Below are positions 54,083-62,940 of a stretch of DNA of 64,000 nt, piece after piece. The DNA lies in NCBI GenBank assembly GCA_034669965.1, contig JAXMOK010000003.1, positions 329,997 to 393,996 on the forward strand, read 5' to 3'. Within the stretch, counting starts at the first letter, position 1; the number at the start of each line of letters is the position of its first letter. Origin of the DNA: HXMU1420-13 sp034669965. Its GTDB lineage: Bacteria; Bacteroidota; Rhodothermia; Balneolales; Balneolaceae. Position numbers and translations under genes: made by a program. The notes beneath the pieces were generated by a model, which did no database searches, was not told the origin of the DNA, and saw nothing but the letters and a program-made list of their open reading frames with translations.

Positions 54083-56958
54083 CCCACCATCCCATTAACA
54101 AACACATCCACAAAATCGCGCATTTTTTGGATGATACGACTTGTGATCTGATTTGCGAATAAGGCACTTGGTCTTTCTTCGAGGCAATCATATACGTCAT
54201 CAATCAAAGGATCCTTGCCCGAGAAAATGTAGCGATCCATCAAGTTGCGGAACTGCTGTTCGTCTAGATCTTCTTCTTCACTGATTTCCTTTAAGCGCAG
54301 TACTTTCTGGTCGTGCCAGAATTGTTCGAACTCATCCTCAATGGTGTCAAGGTCTTCAATCTTGGGCAGGTTTTCTTCAATGAACTTCTCAATGAGCTCA
54401 CGTTTGCTGCGTAGCTCCACATCCCCGGCGAGGATGTCCATAATTGCTTTGGTTTGAGCTTCCTTATCCGGTTCGTCGGCTTGCTTTAGCTTTGCCAGCA
54501 GCTTGATTATGTACGATCGATTTATCTCGTCTTTGTGAATCAGTTCCAGTTCAAAGTCCACATCATCGAGAATGGATACTTTCTCTTTCTGATGCTCGGT
54601 GCGCACTTTATCGTGCAGATCCAAATACTTGCTCTTATAATCCTCGAATTGCTGCTCAGGCATCGACAAATCGTCCCATTCGAACTCTACCATAGTCTTG
54701 AGTGCGTTCAGCGTGCGCATGAGTGCGCGGAAGGCTTTAACGAATTCCAGCTCGGCTTCTTCATCGGGTAAATGATCTACGCTTTTCACCGTTGGTGTGA
54801 TTTGCATCAGCTCTAAGAATCCTTCATTGAACTTCTTCACAAACTCCTCATAAGGAGGCGTAAAGATCTCTTCTTTCGCTTGAAGATTGGAGAAAAGCGC
54901 AATGGCTTCGTCGGTGCGTTCTTTCAGGTTACGGAAGCACAGAATATTCCCTTGCGACTTCGTTTCGCCTAGTATACGATTCGTACGGGAATACGCCTGA
55001 ATTAGCCCGTGATACCGCAGGTTCTTATCAACATACAGCGTGTTCACTTTCTTGGCATCGAAGCCGGTGAGCATCATACTTACCACCAGCACGATATCGA
55101 GTCGGTGCTTGTCGTGATCGAAATTCTCTTTCTCTCGGTCTTTGAGGCGTTTACTCAGATCCTTGTAGTAGTTCTGAAAACTCTGGCTGTCTTTGGTCGA
55201 GAAATTGGTGCCGAACATCGCGTTGTAATCGCTGATGTATTCTTCCAGCTTATCACGTGTATGCGAGGTACTGTATCGAACGGAAGGTTCAGCTGCTATT
55301 CCAAACTCATCACTTTCCAGCGCCGGAAGCTCACCCGTTGCGTCTTTATCCTCTTCATTCGTGCCGTAGGTAAAAATGGTGGCAATCCTCAGATCATGTT
55401 CGCCGGCTAATTTCTTTTGTTTAAATAGATCGTAATAGGTGATCAGCGTATCAATTCCACTGGTGGCAAAAAGTGCTGAATAATCTCTGTTGTGCGTTTT
55501 CTGATTGTGTCGCTGAATGATGTAATCCACAATCTTTTCCAGCCTGCGCGGATCTTCCATAGCCTCGCGCGTGTTGATGGCTTCCACATCGATATCGAGC
55601 AGGGAATTCCCTTTTTTCTTGAATCGACCAATGTACTCCACCGCAAACTTCAGCACGTTTTCATCGCGGATGGCATCGGTGATCACATACTTGTGCAGGC
55701 ATTCATCAAACAGATCGGCAGTAGTGCGTTTACCAAATTCGTTCTTGTTGGCATTGTCGGCGAAGATGGGTGTACCCGTGAAGCCAAAAAGCTGTACATC
55801 GCTAAAGAACTGTGTGATGGCATGATGCGTCTTCCCAAACTGACTCCGATGACATTCATCAAATATGAAAACCATCTTTTTGTGTTGATGCGATTCCATC
55901 TGCGAACGATAGCGTTGCTTTTCAATGGCGATGCTCAACTTCTGAATGGTGGTTACAATCAGCTTGGTTTCGTCGTTGAATTGCTTGACCAGCGACCGTG
56001 TGTTTTCGGTCATGTCCACGCTGTCTTTCTTAAAGGCGTTGAACTCATTCGCCGTCTGATAATCCAGATCCTGTCGGTCTACCACAAACACCACCTTTTC
56101 GATATCCGGCTGGTTCATAATCACCTGACTTGCTTTGAAACTGGTAAGTGTTTTACCTGAACCCGTGGTGTGCCAGATGTAGCCATTTTGCTCTGATTCC
56201 TGTACATGCTTCACTATCGCTTCTACGGCGTAGTATTGATACGGTCGAAGCACCATCAGGATCTTGTGCGTTTCGTTGCGCACCATGTAGTGTGCCAGCA
56301 TTTTACCCAGGTGATCCCGATTCAGAAAAGTGTCGGCGAACTTAGATAATTTCTTAATGGGCTGATTGTTCTCGTCTGCCCAGTCGAAGGTTTGCTTGAA
56401 CGACTGCTTGCGATTGTTGGCGTAGTATTTGGTGTTTACCCCGTTACTGATCACAAAGAGCTGCACGTACTGGAAAAGTCCGCGATTAGTCCAGTAAGCA
56501 TGGCGCTGATAGCGATTCACCTGATTGAAGGCTTCCTTCATTTCCAATCCCCGGCGCTTGAGCTCGATTTGCACCAAAGGCAGTCCATTGACGAGGATAG
56601 TTACATCGAAGCGGGTTTTAAATACACCTTCAATCTCTACCTGAGTAGTTACCTGAAAACGATTGCGCAGCCAGTCTTCCGAATCGAAGAATTGCACGTA
56701 TAGTGTTTCATCCTCTCGCTTGATAGCAAAACGATCTCGCAGGGTTGCTGCCTTTTGGAATACATTGCCTTTGCCCAGGTGATTGAGGATTTGTTCAAAC
56801 TCGAAGTCGGTATAGGTGTGATTGTTGAAGGCTTCAAGCTGCGCCTTCAGATTATCAAGCACTTCTTGTTCATTGGAAACCTGCACCGATTCATACCCCA
56901 GCCCGGTAAGCTGTTGTACCAGTTCCTGCTCGAGTTGATATTCGGATTGGTGGCTCAT
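54079..56958 (-). CDS. hsdR: Type I restriction enzyme, R subunit
   Basis: A 959-residue motor-nuclease. The N-terminal PD-(D/E)xK nuclease has FDVTILVNGLPLVQIELKRRG (about 118-138). The SF2 translocase has Walker A HTTGSGKTLTSF (about 264), motif II VFIFDECHRSQFG (about 367), and helicase C motifs including SMMLTGFDAKKVNTLYVDK and QAYSRTNRI. The C-terminal helical domain (about 720-950) docks to the methylase. All motifs look intact, so the enzyme should cleave unmodified DNA when assembled with HsdM and HsdS. Its ATG overlaps the stop of the HEPN-like gene by one base, and its 3' end overlaps the FRG gene. Confidence 0.96.
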   Translation of the reverse strand: MSHQSEYQLEQELVQQLTGLGYESVQVSNEQEVLDNLKAQLEAFNNHTYTDFEFEQILNHLGKGNVFQKAATLRDRFAIKREDETLYVQFFDSEDWLRNRFQVTTQVEIEGVFKTRFDVTILVNGLPLVQIELKRRGLEMKEAFNQVNRYQRHAYWTNRGLFQYVQLFVISNGVNTKYYANNRKQSFKQTFDWADENNQPIKKLSKFADTFLNRDHLGKMLAHYMVRNETHKILMVLRPYQYYAVEAIVKHVQESEQNGYIWHTTGSGKTLTSFKASQVIMNQPDIEKVVFVVDRQDLDYQTANEFNAFKKDSVDMTENTRSLVKQFNDETKLIVTTIQKLSIAIEKQRYRSQMESHQHKKMVFIFDECHRSQFGKTHHAITQFFSDVQLFGFTGTPIFADNANKNEFGKRTTADLFDECLHKYVITDAIRDENVLKFAVEYIGRFKKKGNSLLDIDVEAINTREAMEDPRRLEKIVDYIIQRHNQKTHNRDYSALFATSGIDTLITYYDLFKQKKLAGEHDLRIATIFTYGTNEEDKDATGELPALESDEFGIAAEPSVRYSTSHTRDKLEEYISDYNAMFGTNFSTKDSQSFQNYYKDLSKRLKDREKENFDHDKHRLDIVLVVSMMLTGFDAKKVNTLYVDKNLRYHGLIQAYSRTNRILGETKSQGNILCFRNLKERTDEAIALFSNLQAKEEIFTPPYEEFVKKFNEGFLELMQITPTVKSVDHLPDEEAELEFVKAFRALMRTLNALKTMVEFEWDDLSMPEQQFEDYKSKYLDLHDKVRTEHQKEKVSILDDVDFELELIHKDEINRSYIIKLLAKLKQADEPDKEAQTKAIMDILAGDVELRSKRELIEKFIEENLPKIEDLDTIEDEFEQFWHDQKVLRLKEISEEEDLDEQQFRNLMDRYIFSGKDPLIDDVYDCLEERPSALFANQITSRIIQKMRDFVDVFVNGMVG

Positions 56959-57641
56959 TAAATGCTCCTGATTTGCCGAATTACGTTATCTACATGATCT
57001 ATTCCAAAAAGTAAATCGGATTCATTTATATCCATCCAATTGAATAATTGAATAATCAAATCGTAGTGTTCTTTCACGTATCCGGCATCGATGGTAGCCG
57101 TGCCATTTTGAAAACAGATGGGTTCGTGATGAGCGATTCGATTTCGGATGTTGTTTACTTTCTGAAGCTGCCTGAAAATATAATTGGCATTGTATTGTTG
57201 TTGAGGCGAGCTCATCGGACGATTTGGAAATATTCGGAGTAGTGATTGTCCTGCCAAGCGGTATTGGTTCGGACCAAACATATACCGCCAGAAACCAAAC
57301 CCGAGAGATGCCACCAATTTAGAATGAGTAAATCTAGCACCCAATTTATTGATAGATGTATTTATCAAATTGCATGTAATTCGCGTTCTGTTTGAATCAA
57401 AGAATCCACCAGGCTGAGCTGCGTTAAATAACCAATTGGCACCGTGCTGATTTATAAAATGATTATTAATCGCATTTCGCAAGGCTACTTCAAAACAGCT
57501 GATAATGGTAAACAGCTCTTGTGACAATTGTAAGTTCCGTCGATATAATGTCATTGCTTTGCGCGTATTCCCATTACATGCATCTACATATCGTTGCATG
57601 CGTTCTGGTGACATTATTTGTTGAAACTTCTGAAACCTCAT
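56958..57641 (-). CDS. Abi-family protein with HEPN RNase motif, coupled to hsdR
   Basis: A 227-residue helical protein of the Abi_2/Abi-like type. The C-terminal RNRIAHHEPI (about residues 165-174) gives the Rx4H motif of HEPN ribonucleases. The N-terminal SPERMQRYVDACNGNTRKAM and ISCFEVALRNAINNHF blocks are typical of Abi-like proteins found alone or within restriction loci. Stop and hsdR start overlap as TAATG, so the two are cotranslated. By analogy with PrrC, an anticodon nuclease kept silent by a type I enzyme, it may be a second-line toxin triggered when HsdR is inhibited; that is inference. Confidence 0.88.
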   Translation of the reverse strand: MRFQKFQQIMSPERMQRYVDACNGNTRKAMTLYRRNLQLSQELFTIISCFEVALRNAINNHFINQHGANWLFNAAQPGGFFDSNRTRITCNLINTSINKLGARFTHSKLVASLGFGFWRYMFGPNQYRLAGQSLLRIFPNRPMSSPQQQYNANYIFRQLQKVNNIRNRIAHHEPICFQNGTATIDAGYVKEHYDLIIQLFNWMDINESDLLFGIDHVDNVIRQIRSI

Positions 57642-58357
57642 CTCGATGTTATGAGAAATGATAATTAATTGAACTATTTATCAAATCGGCGTATATTTAG
57701 GCAATTCTTATTCCCGGTTGTCCCTGAAGAAATTCAAACTTCCGGGTTTTGTTTTTTTAGGGATCTGAGCTCTACCTGCTTTCCCATCCTCCCCGAAATT
57801 AAACTCAATAAGTATAGTAGTTTAACAACTATATTTCTCATCATTTTCCAAAAAATTTACCCGCATCCATTTTTGAACATGATTTCCTGATTCCTGTGAT
57901 GACTATGATTTCAAATCTAGCCCGACACTACATCATACCAATCATAAAAAGCACACGAATCACAGTGCAAACACCCCGCACTTGATTTCTACCTCATCCT
58001 TTAAACTATGATTTTGATGATTCCCGTGATGACCAGGATTTCTTACACTACCACCCAAACTAAATCATACCAATCATAAAAATCACACGAATCACAGTGC
58101 AAAAACTCTACACTTGATTTCTACCTCATCCATTTAACTATGATTAAGATGATTTCCATGATGACTATGATCTTCTTTACCACTTCTCAAACCATCATGT
58201 CAATCATGCTAATCACACTCATCACAGTGCAAACACCCGACACATGATTTCAACCTCATCCTTTAAACTATGATTCAGATGATTCATGTGATGACTATGA
58301 TCTCCTAAACCACTTCCCAGACAATCACATTAATCACACCCATCACAAAAATCACAG
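57642..58357. other. 716-bp gap in the type I operon
   Basis: No supported gene. The first ~240 bases (57642-57880) are AT-rich with no recognised element; a 73-residue plus-strand frame there has no family features. From 57881 it is filled by ~130-bp tandem repeats. Minus-strand transcription from hsdS to the HEPN gene would have to cross it unless a new promoter lies near 57650-57880. Confidence 0.7.
57881..58350. repeat. Imperfect ~130-bp tandem repeats, about three and a half copies
   Basis: Unit starts (GATTTCTACCTCATCC-type) lie at 57984, 58116 and 58246 (periods 132 and 130), with a partial unit from 57881. Each unit has a left block with TGATTCCCGTGAT-like sequence and a right block with ATCACACGAATCA, which pair at 11 of 13 positions, so each can fold into a hairpin. 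The repeats run up to the hsdS stop codon. Copies differ by several percent, unlike a CRISPR array. Confidence 0.9.
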
Positions 58358-59644
58358 TTAAACAAACATCTGCTGCAACAAGCCTTTTTTGAAGGATTGT
58401 GCTTTTTCGATTGAAACACCAATAATTGAAATCTTGGAATCATTATTTTGAAGAAGCTTTAGGATCAATCGCTGTTCTTTCTTTGATGGCAAAAGAACTT
58501 CTACCTTAACCAGATTAGTTTTAGACAACCCAAGAACCGACGCTCCTTGTGATATCTTCATAATTCTTCTTCTAATCAAACTAGACGTAAATAAATAGCA
58601 TTTAAAACCAACTTCAGTAAATGGCTTTTTATCTCTTGCATGAATAGTGTGTAAGCCTGCAACAATTTTTTCATCATTATTATCAATTACTTCAACAGCT
58701 TTTCCTATATCAGCATAATCCTCGGATGCGTCAGCTATCACTAAATCACCTGGCTGAAGAAATTGCTGTGGCTTTACAGTGCCGAGTTTCTTTTCGTTTG
58801 CTACATATGGAACAGATTCTTCCGATACCTTAAACCCCATTTTAAATTCTGTATGAATATCGCCGTAGTGTATATTTTTAATTTCACCACTTTCGTAAGT
58901 AAGATCATTTCTGGAAAGTGAATTAGTCGAAACAAAATCTAATAATTCCCCCAACCTCTTCACTTCCCAATCGGGGAAGTCGTTGCCGTGCTTGTCTTTG
59001 AAGCGCAGCTCCGGGTGTTGCTCGCCGGGTCGGGCTTGTCCGCCTGCTGGCGGAAACAGCTTCTGCATCACACCTTTTTTGTATTGCTCGAGCAATTCCT
59101 TTTTGCGGGTCAGCTGCTCGATTTTCTTATCCACCGCTGAGAGGAAGGAAGCGATCTTTTGCTGTTCGGATAATGTGGGGAATTGATAACTTAAGTTCTT
59201 TATGATCTTAGCTGATAGATTCCCTTGCCCTCCCTGCAAATATCTCGCTACTATTCGGTCTTTATTCTGAAATAGTATTGAATAGATAAAGCGCGTATCA
59301 ACCACCTCAGATCGAATACATAATATCGCTTGGTTTATAGCTCCAGAAATTTTCGAAATAGATACATCACCACTATTAGCACCATAAAGTGCATATAGTA
59401 TATCACCCTGATCTACAAGTTTTGTAGATGAGCTTTGTAAGGCATCATCAGTAATAAAGCTATCAACTTTTGTGTCATGTATATTCCCAGAACCTATGAA
59501 TGGAATGTTACCATTATAATATTCTCTATTTGAACTACTTGGTGTTCCCCCAGAAAAAAAGCTACAGACTTGTTTGAGTTTCTTAAGAATCCATTGATCA
59601 TCATACTCCGGAAACCTCAATTTGGGTACGTTTCGCACTTCCAT
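58358..59644 (-). CDS. hsdS: Type I restriction specificity subunit
   Basis: 428 residues from ATG 59644, one base after the hsdM stop; an upstream in-frame ATG lies inside hsdM. Two target-recognition domains (about 10-150 and 220-370) are each followed by the conserved coiled-coil spacer (SEQQKIASFLSAVDKKIEQL and KEQRLILKLLQNNDSKI). The first spacer is followed by PPAGGQARPGEQHPE, absent from usual HsdS proteins, with a CCGCCTGCTGGCGG palindrome in the DNA, so a short palindromic repeat seems to have inserted in frame. The DNA target cannot be read from sequence. Confidence 0.95.
   Translation of the reverse strand: MEVRNVPKLRFPEYDDQWILKKLKQVCSFFSGGTPSSSNREYYNGNIPFIGSGNIHDTKVDSFITDDALQSSSTKLVDQGDILYALYGANSGDVSISKISGAINQAILCIRSEVVDTRFIYSILFQNKDRIVARYLQGGQGNLSAKIIKNLSYQFPTLSEQQKIASFLSAVDKKIEQLTRKKELLEQYKKGVMQKLFPPAGGQARPGEQHPELRFKDKHGNDFPDWEVKRLGELLDFVSTNSLSRNDLTYESGEIKNIHYGDIHTEFKMGFKVSEESVPYVANEKKLGTVKPQQFLQPGDLVIADASEDYADIGKAVEVIDNNDEKIVAGLHTIHARDKKPFTEVGFKCYLFTSSLIRRRIMKISQGASVLGLSKTNLVKVEVLLPSKKEQRLILKLLQNNDSKISIIGVSIEKAQSFKKGLLQQMFV
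59040..59053. repeat. Palindromic repeat inside hsdS
   Basis: CCGCCTGCTGGCGG within the linker between spacer 1 and TRD 2. It translates to part of PPAGGQARPG. Confidence 0.7.
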
Positions 59645-59645
59645 C

Positions 59646-61244
59646 TTAAAACGGCGCCTCAATCCCTAGTTGTTTACAGTAATCCGCAATGGTGGCATCG
59701 GTTTCTTTCATATCCTGTTCCAGCTGTCGGAGCTCATGAGCTACGGCTTCCAGATCCACCGGTTCTTCCTCTTCAAAGGTATCCACGTAACGCGGGATGT
59801 TGAGGTTGTAGTCGTTTTCGGCTATTTCTTCGCGGTTGGTGATGTAGGAGTATTTGTCCTCAGACACACCCCTAAATCCCCTCTCAAGAGGGGACTTTTG
59901 CACAAACTCTCGGTAGGTGTCTATGATCTTGTCAATGTCTTGTGGGCGGAGGCGGTTCTGGGTTTTCACTTTCTCGTAGTGGTCTTCACCACTCGCATCA
60001 ATAAAGAGTATGTGTTCTTTATGCGCTCGTTGCTTGCGGAGCACCAGCACACAGGTTGGAATGCCTGTACCATAAAAGATATTGGCAGGCAGCCCAATCA
60101 CGGCATCCAGCACATTCAATTCCTTAATCAGGTATTCGCGAATATGCCCCTCGGCACTGCCCCGGAACAACACCCCATGCGGTAACACACACGCCATGGT
60201 GCCGGTCTCGTCCAGCTGGTACAACATGTGTTGCACAAAAGCGAAATCGGCTTTGGTCTTCGGAGCCAGCTTGCCGTAACTGCTAAAGCGTTCGTCGTTC
60301 ATCTTCAGGGGATCGGAACTCCATCGAGCAGAAAAAGGCGGATTTGCAACCACCGCTTCAAAGCGCTGTTCCAGATGCTGAGGACGTTCCAGCGTATCTT
60401 CGTTTTTAATATCAAAGTCTTTAAAATGAACATCGTGCATGATCATGTTCATGCGACACAAGTTGTAGGTAGTAGGATTGCTTTCCTGCCCAAAGTAATC
60501 GCCGACTTTTTCCACTTCACGCGCCACACGCAATAACAGCGATCCCGAACCACAGGTTGGATCGTACACATTACGCAGGCGTTTCTTGCCGGTTGTAACT
60601 AGCTTTGCCAACACCGAGCTTACTTCTTGTGGCGTGTAAAATTCCCCGGCTTTCTTCCCAGCGCCGGAAGCAAACTGACCAATCAGATATTCATACGCAT
60701 CGCCCAGCACATCGTTTTCGGGATTATCGAGCTGGAAATCGATTTGGTCGAGGTGACTCATCACCTTTACGATCAGCTCGTTTTTGTCCTCTTCGGTCTT
60801 CCCCAGCTTTGAGCTCGTTAAATCCAGATCCTCAAACAGGTTCTCGAAATCTTCCTCACTTTCGGTCCCCATGGTACTCTGTGTGATGTGATTGAGTACT
60901 TTTTGCAGATCCCCTAAAATGAAGGTAGGAGTTCCGCCGGCATCCGCTCGTTTTACAATCGCACTAAAAAGTTCGTTAGGCTCTAAGAAGTAGCCAAGGG
61001 TATTCAACGACATTGGCTTTAGAGCGCTCACATATTCCTCACGCTTGGCATGTCCATCCAGTTCGCTGTATTTGAGACCGTCCGGCTCCAGCGCTTTGTT
61101 GGCATACGCCAGCATCTTTTCACTCAGGTACTTGAAGAAGATGAAGCCGAGCATGTAATCACGGAATTCATCCGCACCCATCTTTCCCCGTAAATCGTTA
61201 GCAATATCCCAGAGTTTCTGCTTCAGGTGTTGTTGATTGGTCAT
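59646..61244 (-). CDS. hsdM: Type I restriction DNA methyltransferase, M subunit
   Basis: A 532-residue N6-adenine methylase. N-terminal HsdM_N domain (about 5-140, LWDIANDLRGKMGADEFRDYMLGFIFFKYLSEKM), SAM site DPTCGSGSLLLRV and catalytic NPPFS. The C-terminal NDYNLNIPRYVDTFEEEEPVDL block is family-typical. Between YREFVQK and EDKYS there is an extra SPLERGFRGVS. In the DNA this is the CCCCTCTCAAGAGGGG palindrome also seen at 33.57 kb, so a REP-like element entered in frame. It lies in a loop region, so activity may survive. First gene of the operon hsdM-hsdS-(gap)-HEPN-hsdR-FRG. Confidence 0.96.
   Translation of the reverse strand: MTNQQHLKQKLWDIANDLRGKMGADEFRDYMLGFIFFKYLSEKMLAYANKALEPDGLKYSELDGHAKREEYVSALKPMSLNTLGYFLEPNELFSAIVKRADAGGTPTFILGDLQKVLNHITQSTMGTESEEDFENLFEDLDLTSSKLGKTEEDKNELIVKVMSHLDQIDFQLDNPENDVLGDAYEYLIGQFASGAGKKAGEFYTPQEVSSVLAKLVTTGKKRLRNVYDPTCGSGSLLLRVAREVEKVGDYFGQESNPTTYNLCRMNMIMHDVHFKDFDIKNEDTLERPQHLEQRFEAVVANPPFSARWSSDPLKMNDERFSSYGKLAPKTKADFAFVQHMLYQLDETGTMACVLPHGVLFRGSAEGHIREYLIKELNVLDAVIGLPANIFYGTGIPTCVLVLRKQRAHKEHILFIDASGEDHYEKVKTQNRLRPQDIDKIIDTYREFVQKSPLERGFRGVSEDKYSYITNREEIAENDYNLNIPRYVDTFEEEEPVDLEAVAHELRQLEQDMKETDATIADYCKQLGIEAPF
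59866..59898. repeat. REP-like palindromic element inserted in hsdM
   Basis: ACACCCCTAAATCCCCTCTC followed by AAGAGGGGACTTT. The matching non-coding copy stands at about 33561-33592 (ACACCCCTGAATCCCCTCTC). Here it is read through in frame as KSPLERGFRGV. Confidence 0.9.
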
Positions 61245-61339
61245 CCGAAAAGCTTAGTTAGCAGTTAATTTTTCTTGTGTTGCGTGGAAGGAAAATAATA
61301 GATGCTGAATGAGAAGCCAATGGCAGAACGTAAAATTAA

Positions 61340-61672
61340 TTACTCCGAAGATTTTGGATACTTATACATCGCATCCAGTTCTAATTTTTCTAAGCGCGTG
61401 TATATTCTTGCTACCAGGTAGTAGGGAGTGCTAGCTATTGCACCAGCGATCAATGAGATCAGTAAACTGAGTATTGCATCTGCTTCTATTGCATTGAGCA
61501 GGTAGTAAATGCCCAATGTTGCACCCCAAAAGCAAAGGGTGCTAACTAAAATCATCAGCAGCTTGTAAATTGATTCGATCATAGGCAAGATGACCTTGTA
61601 GAAAAAGATCGGAAGTGCTAATGCTAGCACAACTAAAATTATAGAAATGAATTGTTCGTCAGGCATATGCAT
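61340..61672 (-). CDS. Small membrane protein of unknown function
   Basis: A 110-residue protein with three hydrophobic segments (about 9-28, 33-57, 67-92) and a charged C-terminal tail with KLELDAMYKYPKSSE. I do not recognise the family. It is monocistronic, 95 bases upstream of hsdM, separate in frame and composition from the RM genes. Coding is supported by a clean ATG start, hydrophobic periodicity and lack of overlap with another gene. Confidence 0.65.
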   Translation of the reverse strand: MHMPDEQFISIILVVLALALPIFFYKVILPMIESIYKLLMILVSTLCFWGATLGIYYLLNAIEADAILSLLISLIAGAIASTPYYLVARIYTRLEKLELDAMYKYPKSSE

Positions 61673-62075
61673 ACAATTAGTTATTAGTCTCGTGAAGTTA
61701 TAAAAAGCGAATGTATTTGCAAGTCAAGCATCGGGACTGAATGAGTCCTCAGCATGTCCTTATTTACCCTTTTGATATCCGATACTTGATCTATTTGACC
61801 TAGTTCCTTAACTCTGCTGAGGAACATCAAAGGGAACTCCATAGCGAAGAAAAAACACCCAAATAGCCCATTTTTGGTAGTCCAGGAACCCCATTACTGC
61901 GCTATAACTATCCTCTTCCGTCCACATCGTTATGTTAGCCGAGTTACATAGTGATGTCACCGCGGGCACATGCGCATGTAAAAGCCATCAAAAAAGGCGC
62001 TTCTACATTGTAAAAGCGCCTTTTCGTGATAAATAAGTAAGTAATTAAGTTATTAATGGTTATTGGGAGTATGGG
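61673..62075. other. 403-bp spacer between the small membrane protein and HU genes
   Basis: No gene seen. It contains the HU-side terminator (61990-62024) and a stretch (61840-61980) sharing short words with the 47.7-47.9 kb repeat mosaic (CACCGCG, CCAAATAGC). Confidence 0.65.
61990..62024 (-). terminator. Terminator of the HU gene (bidirectional shape)
   Basis: Perfect stem AAAAGGCGCTT (61992-62002) with AAGCGCCTTTT (62014-62024). On the minus strand it ends in a run of six T, about 50 bases after the HU stop. Confidence 0.92.
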
Positions 62076-62459
62076 TTATGCTTTCTTAAAGCTTATAGCC
62101 TTGAGCATGCTCCCGATTTTCCGGCCGGGACGGAATAGCACCTTAATGCGACGGATATTAGCTGTACTTACCTCCTCTTCGGTATCCGAAGGATCGCTGC
62201 TTATTCCAATGCGGAAATACCCCAGATCACCCAGCTGAATACTGTTGCCCTTGGCCAGCAGCTGCGTTAACACTTCCACAATCCCATACAGCACCGCACT
62301 GATATCGGCACCGTTTACAGTACTGAGCTTGGCAATCTCGCTGGTGAGTTCCTCAATGCCGATGGTGTTGTTGGTTACAGATGAAGCATAATACTTTTTG
62401 GTTCCTCCGCCGGCCACTCCCGGCTCTCCTCTCTGAATGATGTTATATGTAACTGACAT
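62076..62459 (-). CDS. HU-family DNA-binding protein, Bacteroidota-type paralogue
   Basis: A 127-residue histone-like protein of the Bacteroidota HU-related type (as in TIGR01201). SVTYNIIQRGEPGVAGGGTKKYYAS gives the extended N-terminus. The HU core follows: LTSEIAKLSTVNGADISAVL (helices) and GNSIQLGDLGYFRIGISS (beta arm base). FRPGRKIGSMLKAISFKKA closes the C-terminus. Binds DNA with little sequence preference and organises the nucleoid. These paralogues often sit at the borders of mobile or polysaccharide loci; here it is just inside the right direct repeat. Confidence 0.92.
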   Translation of the reverse strand: MSVTYNIIQRGEPGVAGGGTKKYYASSVTNNTIGIEELTSEIAKLSTVNGADISAVLYGIVEVLTQLLAKGNSIQLGDLGYFRIGISSDPSDTEEEVSTANIRRIKVLFRPGRKIGSMLKAISFKKA

Positions 62460-62940
62460 AGTATCTCTTGTTTGTTAGAGTTTATGTGCATTGCACACAC
62501 TTAAGACGAATAAGCCTTCGATTTATTTATAACATGTTGATGCTAGGTGAATTAGGAATAGTATAATTAGGAATTAGGAATAGTGTAATTAGGAATAAAG
62601 GACAAAGTGGTATTATGAATTAGTCAGCTTTAAAATCTACCAGAGGGGCAAAGGGACAGAGGGACAGAGGAGCAAAGGAGCAAAGGCACTAAGGGACTAA
62701 GGGACTGAGTTACAAAGTTACAGAGTTACAGAGTTACAAAGGAATGCGAGCTTTCAATACAGGTCAATATCATCCATATATATCACCTTGTTGATCATTC
62801 TCCGCGAGCCGGCAGATCAGGATGACCAAGATGTATTCGATCCTGTTCGAAACACTTTAAAAAGTCTCCCTCTCCTTGCGAAGGAGAGGGAACAAGGGTG
62901 AGGTCGAACAGAGTGACAGAGTTTCAAAGTGACAGAGTCA
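62460..62940. repeat. Repeat-rich spacer with partial third copy of the long direct repeat
   Basis: It contains degenerate octamer arrays (about 62640-62740), then 62735-62867, which matches the 5' part of the long repeat (GGAATGCGAGCTTTCAAT...CCGCGAGCCGGCAGATCAG), and a CTCTCCTTGCGAAGGAGAG hairpin at about 62870-62890 shared with 47.9 kb. No gene was seen. Confidence 0.85.

Noticed and set aside
57669..57890. 73-residue plus-strand frame downstream of the HEPN gene start
   Set aside because: No recognisable family, no good start site, opposite to operon direction, and it runs into the tandem repeats.
57881..58350. CRISPR array
   Set aside because: Units are about 130 bp, imperfect throughout and lack constant short repeats with unique spacers; no cas genes nearby.
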